DNA of 64,000 bases, from positions 273,448 through 337,447 of the forward strand of contig JAVSML010024368.1 of NCBI GenBank assembly GCA_038503035.1, read 5' to 3'. Every line of letters begins with the position of its first letter. Position 1 is the stretch's first letter. This document shows positions 1 to 10,765 of the stretch, one piece after another. A program made the translations under genes and the position numbers. The notes beneath the pieces were generated by a model. It ran no database searches and was not told the DNA's origin. It was given only the letters and a program-made list of their open reading frames with translations. The stretch comes from Crocodylus rhombifer. Taxonomy: Eukaryota; Chordata; Crocodylia; Crocodylidae.

Positions 1-309
1 GAACTGGGGGAGGCTCTGTTCCCCGGGCACCACCCAGAGTTACTAGGAATAATGGCCACAGATTGTTAGAGAGAAGGTTCAGGCTGGACATCAGGAGATA
101 TTACTTTACATTTAGGGCTGCCAGGCTCTGGAATGGATTCCCAAGTGAGGTGGTACTCTCTCCTGCCTTGGGGGTCTTCAGGAGGAGGCTGGACAGATAT
201 TTGGCTGGGGTGATATGACTCCGTTACCCTTTCCTGCCCAGGGCAGGGAGCTGGACCTGATGATCTGTTTAGGTTCCTTCTGACCCTAAGTACTATGATA
301 CTGTGATAA
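1..309 (+). repeat. CR1 LINE, 3' end (5' truncated by window edge)
   Basis: Read on the + strand this translates, with small breaks, into the C-terminal tail of a CR1 ORF2 protein: an RNNGH-like start, then RLDIR, then an RLWNG-like block, then LGVF and a YLAGV-like end. It is followed by the CR1 3' untranslated tail (GGACCTGATGATCTG, then TTCTGACCCTAAG). The same tail recurs at 20469-21015 and 30795-31165. The copy is inactive and is cut by the window start. It lies upstream of the PDE4D5 exon in the same orientation. Confidence 0.9.
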
Positions 310-628
310 AAAGACATTATAAAACATCCACAGTCTCCTATTGTTTCTTCCAACATTTCTTCTTCCAGCAAGAGAGGTTAGAGAAGTGGAATACCCTAAG
401 AACTGCTAGAAAACCATGGGTCAAAAATATAACCTCCTTGCCCCAGCTTGGGAAAGCATTTCAATAACTGTATATACTGGGCCATTCACTTTATAATGAT
501 CAAAATTGAAGTTTTCTGAATTTTTGTTAAAATCAGAATCCTTTGTTCTGCTACTATTTGTGTTTACTGTTTGTAACATTTTTTTTAAATGTGCAGCAGG
601 TCCCCTGTATGCCCATAATATAGAATAG
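310..628. other. Unique flanking sequence
   Basis: AT-rich sequence between the CR1 tail and a hAT MITE. I see no exon, RNA gene or repeat in it. Confidence 0.5.
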
Positions 629-884
629 CAGTATTTAAACTTTTGCCTTGTGGGCCAGATGAGTGGTGCAGGGCCAATCCACAAGCCAAATCTTTTGAGG
701 TGCCTTAGCTTTGCACACCCAATCTGGCATGCAGCACCATATTCCCCATGGGTCCAGACATGCAGCAGCAGGGGAGTGGCAATTATTGCTGCCACTGCTC
801 CCCTGCCACCCAATTTTCTGGATGCATGGGGGGCCCACCAGGCCAAATGATGCAACTCTGCGGGCCATAGGTTGAACACCCCTG
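629..884. mobile_element. hAT (Charlie-like) MITE with palindromic core
   Basis: The right end reads GTTGAACACCCCTG, the inverse of the common hAT start CAGGGGTGTTCAAC. The left end CAGTATTTAAAC is an eroded partner. Subterminal GGGCC motifs flank both ends, as in Charlie-type elements. The core 753-821 is a hairpin with GCAGGGGAGTGGCA against TGCCACTGCTCCCCTGC. I cannot see a clean 8-bp target duplication. Non-autonomous, with no coding capacity. Confidence 0.75.
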
Positions 885-1470
885 GTATAATGTATCAAAA
901 TGATAATCATTGCTGATTTAGCCAATTTTAATAACTGTTTGAAACAAGCAAAATAAGATTTACTTGTATATAAACTAGTACATTTGTACAAACCTAATTT
1001 AAGAATGATTCTGTTTCCACTAAAGTCAGTGGCAATGATTGCATTAACTTCATTGATGCAAGATCTGTTCCCAGAATAGATGAGTATCTACCAGCCTTTT
1101 TTAGGCTAGCTGAGTTGTCTGAAAAGTATGTTTTCATATGACCATAAGGGGGCAGTATTTCATAGTACAAAAGCACCTAGATCTTAGCACACAAACTAGA
1201 TCATTTAGAAAAATGGCTAGTTTTATATAAAGTCGTCATCATTTTTTATATAAATAAATAAAGAGGGATTGTGAGAGTTGGTCATCCTGCCCTTCACAAA
1301 GGCTGAAAATATACTAGTTTTTTTACTTGCCTTTTTTTACTTTCCTGTAGGCAGCTTTTGATATAGTATCCAACAAGACAATAATTATTCTTCTAGCAAA
1401 GGATGACTGAATGTCTTTGTTGTTGAGTGATAAGGCATTCCTTCTCTCTTTCAACAAAGTATTGCTTTTA
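885..1470. other. Unique AT-rich sequence; possible LINE trace
   Basis: No gene is visible. Around 1349-1408 one frame reads AAFDIVSN followed by LLAKDD, which resembles the CR1/L3 reverse-transcriptase block KAFDTVSH. This could be a very old LINE fragment, but it is too short to assert. Confidence 0.35.
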
Positions 1471-1968
1471 GGCTAGGGCAGAAATTACACATAAAACAGT
1501 ATAAGTGATTGGAAACTGTTTCAAATCTGTAACACAACGTAAGTTCAGTGCACAGAAACTGCTTTCAACATGGCCAGAACTAGTTTAAGATAAACCTGGA
1601 TGGATGTAGTATCAGACTTAACTGATTTCGGTTAAATTGGTTTATTGAACTTCTGTCTCAGGTCCCCTCCAGATTCAAGTTAACTCAGTCCCCCAGCATC
1701 CCAGGATGCTTTGCACCTCCCTTGCAACCCCTTCCCTTGCAGGGTGGGTGGGCTAGCTTGGGCCCAAGCTGTCTGCTCCAGCTGAGTAGGAAGGCATGCT
1801 CTAATGTCCCCTGGCTTGTGGCCTGAGCCACTACAGGCATGGGGCTGCATTTCCAGAATCAAAAGTGAATGTCTGTTCATTTGCTTATCAGTTAAATCTA
1901 TGCAGTTTACTACCCTGCAAAGATTAAACTGATTCATCCTTGGTCTTTTTGACCATCTGTACTTAGCC
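1471..1968. mobile_element. Family A DNA transposon (PIF/Harbinger-like), 498 bp
   Basis: The terminal inverted repeat is GGCTAGGGCAGA on the left and the inverse of GGCTAAGTACAGATGG on the right. It is flanked by the 3-bp duplication TTA at 1468-1470 and 1969-1971, which points to PIF/Harbinger. The left subterminal part is rich in CAGTTTAA-type motifs; the right carries CAGTTAAATC and GATTAAACTGATTC. There is no transposase ORF. Related copies lie at 6518-6995, 12821 onward, 16020-16455, 31260-32059 and 38210-40119. Confidence 0.75.
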
Positions 1969-3064
1969 TTACATGATATTTTATGCCTTCTCCAAATTAG
2001 CAGAGAGAGCAGAATCCCAGTCTTCCACATGATTCTGCACTATTACTAAGATTTTGATCAAGACTCCCTACCATTTAGAAGGCATGGTCACCACGTGGAC
2101 CTTTAAAATTAAATGCCTTTTGCAAAGGAGAACATAACTGCAATCTTAATGAGAAAAATACTGCATTGATATAAATGTTATACAACTAATATTCTGCCAC
2201 TGAGAAAATCTCTTGTACCTTGGTGACATTTGGCATTGAGAGAGAGTTCTACAGAAGATCTAGAAAGGATTACAAAGATTTCCATTCCTGAACAAGAAAA
2301 TACTGCTAGTACCAAACTTAAATACATGAGTTCTTAATTCACTTCTATCCTTTTCTGTTATGCGTCATGTCAGTATCAAAGAAAATGAATGTGTATAAAG
2401 GGTCTCACTTCTTGAATAGCTGAAGTGGTGGAGTTTAATTTGGGAAAAAAGTCACCTCAGAATACATTGAACAGCACATGATTTGTGGAAATGGAGAAAC
2501 ATTGCAGCGACATAGTGTCATATATAGTTTTCAGAAGGAACGTTGACCCTGTGCTTGAGAATTAAAATTCAATACCAATAGTAGTTACATTCATGCAGGC
2601 ACTATATTTTTTTATTATAACTTTAAGACATATCTTTTTTAAAAAGGCTCTTCTGCCTCAGTGGGACAATTGTCCGCACCAGCTATGCAAAGGAATAGAA
2701 ATATTCCTAATAACAATTGCAGGGGTAAGACAGTATACTATGTAGTAAGAACATCTCACTAAACAGGTACTAGTAATGATTATAACCTGTATATTAGTTT
2801 TGTGTAAGTAACTTCACATTTGTTTTGTGTTTTTGAAGAATATAAATGGGAAATGATGGTCTTTCTTGAGGTTATGTTTAAGGGGGGCAGGTTAGTGTGC
2901 ATCTGTTACCTTAAAGTTGACAATCTTTTTGTGAAGCAGAGGGAGGGAGGAGACTACAAAGATAAATATTGTGGATCTTGGAAAAAAGGAAGAGGATGTT
3001 CAGTATTCTGCTCCCTGCAGAGTCAGGAATAAGTAAAAATAAGTAAACTGAAAGAATAACCAAA
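1969..3064. other. Upstream flank of the PDE4D5 exon
   Basis: AT-rich sequence without repeats I recognise. An ORF of about 70 codons near 2820-3032 has no family resemblance and is probably chance. It may contain distal promoter or enhancer sequence, but nothing specific can be supported. Confidence 0.4.
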
Positions 3065-3510
3065 CAAAATGAACAAGCATCTGATGTTTAAGCCCTCCTC
3101 CCAGCACTTTTTACGTACATAACCAGAAGTCACTCAAGCAGCTGCAGCACATTAGTTCCAATAGTTTAACAGACAGCTTTGTAGCTCTGACAAAAGCTAT
3201 GCTAATACAGTTTCTTCCCTCCATGTTCATCTGCTATGATAGCTAGTAAGTGATCTTTGGCAACACGGTTGTGAGAGGAGTGGTAATGTTTAATAGGTTG
3301 CTGTGGAGGAGTTAGCTTGCTTTTTTCTTTACAGATCATTATCTTACAGAGACGCTGAGGGCAGGCTACACCATGTTGAGAACAGAATAGGCTGAATCGG
3401 AGTTGAAGCACTGCACAGTTCCTTGGAACTGAATTAGGAAGAAAATATTTTAAACAAGCAAAACAAATATCACATTATATTAGAATTCAGTAATAAAATC
3501 TGCTGGAAAC
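3065..3510 (+). promoter_or_regulatory. PDE4D: Probable PDE4D5 promoter and 5' leader with short uORFs
   Basis: This segment precedes the PDE4D5 start codon without an intervening repeat. Visible motifs are a TACGTA palindrome (3112-3117), an E-box CAGCTG near 3139, and CCAAT (3158-3162). All are short and may be coincidental. Two minimal upstream ORFs lie here: one starting at 3223 (MFICYDS, then stop) and one at 3373-3390 (MLRTE, then stop). An in-frame TAG at 3481-3483 closes the reading frame upstream of the main ATG. The transcription start cannot be placed from sequence alone. Confidence 0.45.
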
Positions 3511-3785
3511 ATGGCTCAGCAGACGACAAGCCCAGATACTTTGACTGTACCTGAAGTAGAAAATCCACATTGTCAAAATCCATGGCTGAATGAGGATCTT
3601 GTGAAGACTTTAAAGGAAAACCTGTTGCAACATGAAAAGTCTAAGACATCCATGAAGCCTTCATCATCTGCTTCTGCCAGGTTATCTCCAGTTATTTCTC
3701 CTAGAAATTCTCCAAGACTGTTGCGCAGGATGCTTTTGAATAGCAACATACCGAAACAACGGCGTTTCACTGTGGCACATACATG
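3511..3785 (+). CDS. PDE4D: PDE4D, isoform-5 (PDE4D5) first coding exon
   Basis: This exon encodes the unique N-terminus of the long cAMP-specific phosphodiesterase PDE4D5: 91 codons plus two bases of a split codon. The protein starts MAQQTTSPDTLTVPEV. The block NPWLNEDLVKTLKENLL (residues 23-39) matches the RACK1-binding RAID1 helix known from mammalian PDE4D5; the same N-terminal region also contacts beta-arrestin. It ends with LSPVISPRNSPRLLRRM and KQRRFTVAHT, typical of PDE4D5. The ATG has A at -3 and G at +4, and an in-frame TAG lies 30 bases upstream. The exon ends ACATG before GTAAGA at 3786; the split TG would give Cys (TGT/TGC) if the next exon starts like the mammalian FDVDN exon. 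Relative to the 88-residue human segment as I remember it, it has one extra Thr near residue 6 and a serine-rich linker (SMKPSSSASAR) about three residues longer. The UCR1, UCR2 and catalytic exons are not in the window. In cells this N-terminus targets cAMP hydrolysis to receptor/arrestin and RACK1 complexes. Confidence 0.97.
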
Positions 3786-6517
3786 GTAAGAATTATACAA
3801 AATGTACAAAAGTATAAAATATCAGGTTAACTTTTGTCTTTAAAATATTTCTCACCTTTGCATGGGAGACTTTCATTTTCAATCTGTAATGTGAGAAGGA
3901 ATCTTTCGGAAAGTAAGAAAGGATTTGAGAATGACCAACCCTTTTAAGTTAACTTTAGATCTGAAGTTTATCAAAGTAAATTGTATTCCAGTTATAAAAT
4001 GGGAATACAAAGGTTTACTATCACAATTACCTTTTCTCTCTCATTTCTTATGTAGTATTCGCTCTTCTCCCTTCCCCCCCCCGAAAATCAAACAAGGATC
4101 TTGAGAAGGAAATATGCTTATCTGACTCTGTGCTTTTTAAGCCAGAGTGACTAGGCACAGATTTTTTGTGGTTTATCTTTTTAAAAAATTGATTCTGATG
4201 TGTAACCTCCTAAGGAGAAGATGGAATAGTGTGAAATTATAGTTCTTGTTGCTAAAATTATTACTACAATAGATACAAAGAGAAGAAAGACTGAAATTCT
4301 CCTTGATATATGTATCTCTGGAATTACTTTCCTGTAATAATAATAATATCAAAATATATCCATGTACATGTGATCAGATTTATGAAAACATTCATTTGCA
4401 TTGCATCCATCTACAGCAATGCACTCTTCTCTGTATTATCTGTCAGTATTATATCTATAGTATTGTTATAGCTTCAGGAACAAAGCATTTATGTTTGCTT
4501 TGAAGGTTTTGACATTTTCAATATTCTTGGCTTTTTCTTATGAGATTTCTTTATTTTATGAAGGATAGGCTTGTAGTAGAAACTGATTAAATGAAAAAAG
4601 GTGGTATGCCATAGTAAATTACTGTTGTTTTGGAGTTTCATGTTGATTTCCTAAGTGTGAATGAAATTAAGTGCAGATTATAGTTGCATACTATGTATTT
4701 ATGCAGTGGTTTGTGTGTACACATACATCTGAGTGCAAGTATATACACTGATAATAGCATCAAAGTGTATTTACATGTTCTGTTCATGTTAATAGAAATC
4801 GTAAGTAAATGGTATAAGTAAGGGCTAATTAAAATTGTTACATATTGAAATGAACACACCCAAACAGCATCCCAAACAGGAAAGGCATTTAACCAAAAGT
4901 GTTTTAAAATAGTTGCTGTGCCTATAATACTGAGAAAAAATGAAACAAAACAAAGATTTGGGTTCAATGATTCATCAAAAACTGACAGCAAAATATCAAG
5001 AGTTTTACTGTAAATCAATTCACTATTTTTAGACCTGCATTAAAGAAAGAGGCTGACTTTTCACATGAGAACATTATTGCTCCTACAAGGGAAGGTAAAA
5101 ATGTATGCCTCCAGAGTTTTATAATGTTTGTTTTGAAGCAAATGTGCTTGATAAGAAAACATTGCAGAGACAACTGAATGGAAATAAGTGGTCTCTTCTT
5201 CCTTTGATTACATATGCATAAATGCTGACTGCATCAAGGGCCTCAAACTATTCATATTTGTCCATTATACATGAATAAGCGAAAGGTAAAAACCAAATTT
5301 GGGTAGTATTGCTTCACATACAGGAGTAAATAAAAAATTAATTGCATATGAAAAGTCAACAAAGGCACTGGGGCAAATTATTTGTTTATGCAATAGAACT
5401 ATAGCTACTTTACTGGCATAGAAAAAGAAGGGGGATTGAAAGTGACACTGATAAAGTGAGCAGACAGATTAAGATAACATTAAAAGACAATGTGTGACAT
5501 GGCAACAACAAGAAAATATTAGAGTAAGCAAGTCGAGAAATCAATGACAGGAGGACAAAAAATTCAGGAATGGGGATGGAGAGGAAGGGACTACTTCTAG
5601 TATAAAAAATATTATAGAAGCAAAAACATAACATAATTTGTTTTAAGCAGTTCATAGAAAGGTTGGACTTTTGAGACCAAGCAGGAAGAGAGAGAAGATA
5701 TCCCTCCATGAATGGAATAGCATCTCATTGAGACAATGGCTTCTGGTTTCTACTTATTTGGAAACATTAGGTTTTCAACAGCCAGGGACTGGATCTATGA
5801 TTAGACTCATCCATTAGAATACTTCTGTGCTTTTTCTCAGTTCCACATACTTTGTTTTAAGTAGTTCATAGTAAGATTGGACTTTTGAGAGCCAGATAAA
5901 TTACTTCAAAATGTTGTATGGAGTAACTGCATAAAGTCTGGTACATTTTAGATTGTATCAGCAAGGTTCGATAATTTTTAGATATACCCTCACTACTTCA
6001 TTAATATCTTTAGAACTGTTTTTGAGCCTATTGACCTTTGACCTTCTGATCTCTTTTCTGACTCTGTTGTCTCCCTATCTTTTACTGTGTTTAATATGAA
6101 TAATGAAAGATGAAAGCGAAAGTATGAACCTAGAATAGGAGTATTGGTTACGATAGTTGAAAAATATCTGAATCACTTTCAACTTTATAACTAACCCTAC
6201 CCATTTGCATGGATCTAAAACTCTTATATTTCAGGGTGTAATTGCCAACTTGTCAATATGAAAACTATAACATTGGAGCAGTTAAAAAGAAATGCCTTAC
6301 TACACTATCTAATAGTCAAGATTTCAAACATATACAGGTCAAATATACATGGTAACTGCTTTCCCAGAAATATATTATGTTATCTTATTCCTCAAAGCAT
6401 GGGGTAGTTTAAATGCCCTATTTCCTGCCTGGTCAAGCTGCATCATATCTGAGAATTAGCAGGAGCATGAAGGTAAATGAACCCTTCTGGCTTGCTTCTC
6501 ACAGATTTAATCGTATG
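3786..6517. other. Intron, mostly unique sequence
   Basis: AT-rich intronic sequence without recognisable repeats, apart from a short direct repeat of about 40 bp (5639-5681 and 5849-5894). ORFs here, such as the minus-strand one near 4638-5018, show no family resemblance. Confidence 0.6.
5639..5894 (+). repeat. Local direct repeat, two copies about 210 bp apart
   Basis: The first copy reads TTTTAAGCAGTTCATAG then GGTTGGACTTTTGAGA (5639-5681). The second reads TTTTAAGTAGTTCATAG then GATTGGACTTTTGAGA (5849-5894). The blocks differ at a few positions. The sequence between them is not repeated elsewhere in the window. This is probably a local duplication, or two fragments of one old repeat. Confidence 0.7.
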
Positions 6518-6995
6518 GGCTAAGTACAGACAGCCTGAACTGGATTGATTCAATCTTTGCAAATTAATCTAAACTGCATAGATTGAATTGATAAGTAAGT
6601 GAACAGACATTTACTTTCGCTTCTGGAAATGCAGCCACATGTCTGCAGTGGCTCAGTCCAGAAGCCTGGGGGGCGCTAGAGCACACCTCCCTGCTTGGCT
6701 GGAGCAGACAGCTTGGAGCTTGGGCCCACCCACTCTGCAAGGAGGGGCAAGTGCAAAGCATCCTAGGATGCTTAGGGACTGTGAATTAAGTTGAATCTGG
6801 AGGGGATCTGGGACAGAAGTTTAATAAACTGATTTAACATAAATCAGTTGAGTCTGATACTACAGCCATCCAGGTTTATCTTAAACCAGTTTGGGCCATT
6901 TTGCAAGCAGTTTATGTACACTGAAGTTCTGTTGTTACAGATTCGAAATGGTTTCCGATCACTTATATTGGTTTGTGTAGTTTCTGTCCCTAGCC
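6518..6995. mobile_element. Family A element, inverted orientation, 478 bp
   Basis: The left end GGCTAAGTACAGACAG and right end CTGTCCCTAGCC are the family A termini, here in the opposite orientation to 1471-1968. Shared internal landmarks include AGTGAACAGACATTTAC, ATGCAGCCACATGTCTGCAG, CATCCTAGGATGCTTAGG and CAGTTGAGTCTGATACTACA. The flanking triplets (ATG left, TAA right) do not match, so the target duplication has decayed or the edges are off by a few bases. Confidence 0.75.
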
Positions 6996-8704
6996 TAAGT
7001 GGTAACTCCCATAGTTGGCTTCTTAGATCTATCCTATTCTACATTTACATTTTTCCTGTAGACATCAGTAAGTTCCATTTAAGAATATCAGGGCTTGTGG
7101 AAAGGGAATGGTGAAGAAAGAGAAGCTAACTGCAGAAGGGGAGATTTAACTATGTCCTGGCTATGTGAATAGCTCCACTCTAAATCACTGGTGCATGTAG
7201 AAATATGGATATTTTGGTAGTTCAAGTCATATGTATTTATCCCCAGATACCTTGGAAGTCAGTTTTCCTTGTTCTCTAGTAACAAGATTGAGGAAAAAAA
7301 AGATAAGCAAGAGTGGGGGAGAAAGGGACAGAAGGAGCAATGTAACATAGTAAATAAATCAGTAGTTATTTTATAGAAAGAATGAAGCCAAGATCCCTTG
7401 ACAAATCCACACAGTCTCTACAGAGACACACTTGTGCTGACTACAATTTAAAATTCTTTTTGGCATCTTTAATTTGAATATTTCCTCCTGTGAAAAAATA
7501 GTGATAGTTACTATTAAACCTTAAAATGATCTGTTTTCTGTCCATTTTCTTTGTAGTCTGTATTTTTTGACAGGACATCTTACTGCCTCTTTAGATATTG
7601 AATGTGAGCCCAAGTATGTAATTTAAGGACAGGCTCCAGGAATAAAAACGTATGCTCAATAATTCCCTTTGCATTCAACCAGATAAAGTCCCCACCCTCC
7701 ATAAATATCCTTACATTGACTTTGGCACTTGGATACCAAAATGATAGGTTCCTTTGAAGAACTTTACATGGAGAGGGGTAGGGTGTGCCCTTTTAGTATT
7801 CAGGAATGTAGCTACATAATAGCCCTGATAAGCTACGGGTTTTTATTTATTTTTACATTTCACAATATGCTTTTATGCACTTTTATTAGCTATATCTAAT
7901 AAACCAAGCTATCTCTAACAGCCCAACTGAATTATCAATCATGAACATGTCATTTGGCTATTCTATGCAGGATTCACAATGTGTTGTAGCTGACTGTATA
8001 GACTTTTCTCATCTGTATTATCTTTTACTTACCTTCAGTGTATTTGCTTCTAAGAACCTTAATGTATACCCCATTTCAGTCTCTCAGGGAGCCAAACTAA
8101 TTAAGAATCTGATTCATGTGAAGCATTTCAAGAGGAAACCCAATCAAAGCACAAAGGAGGAGAAATATTCTAATAGGTTAAAGAAGGGATAGGAATCATA
8201 AACAATGCATGCTCTGAATTGACAAGAAAGGATCTAGAGACTCATGGAGTGTATAGTGCAGGCTTCAAAGGAAAAAACCTAAACCTTAGAGAGTTATAAC
8301 TGAATATTTCAAAGAATATTTCCTGGTTTTAACTAATCACATATACTCATGAGATTAAAGGCAATGTTTTTCAGGTCACAGATGCACCACATTTAGTTAA
8401 TAATGATTTATTTTGGAACTATTAAAAATAAAATGTAAAGCACTGCAAAAGATTATTTGAGTAAGGTGAAGATATGAATTGCCCTTACGCTTCATTAGCA
8501 CAAACTAATTTGTATATCTGTTTAATCAGGAAAAAAATAGCTTTTACTTCCATCTGGAACTCGTATTTTCTTTAGGTTTCCTTTGCCACAGTCCGCCTTT
8601 TCATAACCTCTTGTATCTTGTAATCATGGTGTTATTAGGCTCAGTTTGCCAAACAGTGTTTTAATTAAAGATCTTAGCAATATCAAAGTGACAACCTATT
8701 GGCT
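6996..8704. other. Intron, unique sequence
   Basis: No gene, RNA or repeat was recognised. AT-rich throughout. Confidence 0.5.
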
Positions 8705-9128
8705 AGAGCCAGCCTTAGGGAAAATGGTGCCCTAGGCAGACTTGTATTTTGGTGCTCCACAGTGCTACCCCCTGGGATCCCCCCAGGTCACGGGCACTGT
8801 GTGTGCATGGGATGTATATATTGGGGGTAAGGGATGTAAGGGGGATGGGGGGAGTAGGTTGCAGGTGTGGGGTGGGTGTATGGGAGTATGTGAGGTACGG
8901 ATGTGAGGTATATGTCTGAGAGGGGTGTGTGAGGGGCATACATGCCTCGATGGGTGTAGGTGGCAGGGAACCTGTGGGCTATTGTGAGGCATTGTATGTT
9001 TGCTCACCTGAGATGCTGGCCTGGTGCTGGATGGTGGGGCTAGGGGTTGGGGAAGGGCTCAGCACGGGGTGGTAGGAAGGGTATCAAGCAGGCAGTAGCT
9101 GTCACCACCCACTTCTAAAGCCAGCTCT
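8705..9128. mobile_element. DNA-transposon MITE with G-rich core, 424 bp
   Basis: The termini are inverted: AGAGCCAGCCTTAGG on the left and CTAAAGCCAGCTCT on the right. Just inside the left end is GGTGCCCTAGGCAGA, a subterminal motif I associate with common reptilian hAT-like MITEs. The core is a degenerate GT/G-rich minisatellite (GGGATGTAAGGGGGATGG, GAGTATGTGAGGT). No clear target duplication and no coding capacity. Apparent ORFs on the opposite strand are products of the simple repeat. Confidence 0.6.
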
Positions 9129-10422
9129 GCTACTGGCCATGTAAGCATTATTTGAGTTAAGTTTACTGGTTCTTATAGTTCAATTAGTGCAAACCATCAT
9201 TCTAATTCCATAGCCAGAGGATTTACTGCAGTGGTATTGTGGAACCAGTGCTAGCAACTACCCTTGCAATTTCTTCCTCCGTGCTAATCTTGAATAATAT
9301 GACTATCTCTGTTATTGGAAAGTAATTCATGCTGATAGATTTCTGACTTAGCTGAACAGATCCAGAGTGGCAAATTGATGCTTAGGGCTTAGTACAATAT
9401 TTTAGAGAACAAAGTTATAAAATGTCTATTGATTTATTTGTATGTAGTGGGATGGTTCTATTTTTTTCTACATCCTGGAAAAAAGCACCATGCGATTTTC
9501 CCCTGCCTCTGTATTTTAAATATCTTAATTAGCATAAGACAGTGAATCAATGCCAGATGAAAGTTTTACTGGAGCTGTATAATAATAATAATGATAATAA
9601 TAATAATAAAGGCATTGCACAGAATTCTCACAGAAGATTGAGGTTCTGTGTTTGGCTTTGTGTGAACATATGTTCAGAATGTTCTGATCCTTAGTGTAAT
9701 TTTGCCTATGGTATTCTTGCTGAGGACCTCATAGTTTTCTTTTATTTTTAGGAATTTAACTCATACACAAAAACAATTTTTTCATTTGTAAGTTACAGGG
9801 AAGAAAGATGTACAAATTTTCTGATATCAGTGACTCTTAGCCTGGAATTATACAAGTTAGAGAGTGAAAAGAGAACCACTGCAAATGCCAGTTATTAACT
9901 CAATGCTAGATATAATCTATTTCATCTGAACTGATTTAAGTGACGGTGTATAATAATTTGTTCTTTACAAGTCAGATTATCAACAAAAAACTAATGGAGA
10001 TTCTTCCTTAGCTCAGGTGAACCTCTTCATTTTGGAAAAGAAACTGAGAATTTCCATTTCACGTTACCTTCCCCCACAGCATATTTCTTTCCTCTTGTTT
10101 CTCCATTGTTTTGTCCAGTTATTTTCAGGGTTGTAGATTCTTTCATTTTTTTCATGTGGTACCTGCCGTCTCATTTTCCCAAACATTGATTTCTGAAGAA
10201 TGTACATAAACTTACATGATTCAAGCTCATTTCCTGTTCTGGGTCTCCTTTATTTAACAAAGAAGAATCATTCAACTCAGATCAAAAGAGAGTCATTTAC
10301 AGTCATCTCAAAGCTAGGTGTTGTACCTGACCTTTTCCAAAAAGCATTCAGAACCAAGATTTCTACTCCTCTTCCCTGGAAAGCTCTTTTCTTGGCCTGG
10401 ATCTCCTCTCCCCCTTTAGATC
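9129..10422. other. Intron, unique sequence with an AAT microsatellite
   Basis: Nothing recognisable apart from the microsatellite at 9580-9609. Confidence 0.5.
9580..9609 (+). repeat. (AAT)n microsatellite
   Basis: About ten AAT/ATA units with one GAT interruption. Likely polymorphic. Confidence 0.9.
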
Positions 10423-10497
10423 AGTGGTGCTCAACCTTTTAGAGCTTGAAATGGCTATTGGGACATGCATCTGCTAGGACTTAATTTTGGAATTAAA
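10423..10497. mobile_element. hAT terminal fragment
   Basis: CAGTGGTGCTCAACCTTTTA is a standard hAT terminal sequence. No partner terminus is found downstream; it abuts a LINE fragment, so this is a truncated copy. Confidence 0.5.
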
Positions 10498-10765
10498 GGT
10501 TGAGGGAGGGATATGATAGAGCTCTATAGAATCATAAAGGGTGTAGATGAAGTGAATGGGGAATTCTTATTCAGCACGTCCTACAATACTAGAACTAGGG
10601 GGTACCCACTGAAATAATCAGGAGATAAGTTTAAAACTAATGGGAAGAAACATTTTTTTCAAAAAATCCATACTTGTGGAACTTATTACCACAGGAGGTT
10701 GTAGAAGCAGATTGTATAGCCAAGTTCAAAAAGGGACTAGATAAATTCATAAATGATAGATCCAT
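10498..10765 (+). repeat. Old CR1/L3-type LINE 3' fragment
   Basis: The + strand reads, with stops, as the C-terminal tail of a CR1-clade ORF2: an RDMIELYRIIKGVDE-like block, then GDKFKTN, then LWNLLPQEVVEADCIAKFKK and LDKFI. It is far more diverged than the CR1 tails at 20469 and 30795, so it is an older insertion. Inactive. Confidence 0.8.

Noticed and set aside
1349..1408. Reverse-transcriptase-like AAFDIVSN peptide
   Set aside because: Only about 20 codons match a LINE-like block and no flanking RT motif is present, so it is not listed as a LINE.
2820..3032. Small ORF upstream of PDE4D5
   Set aside because: No family resemblance and random-looking composition; 70 codons can occur by chance.
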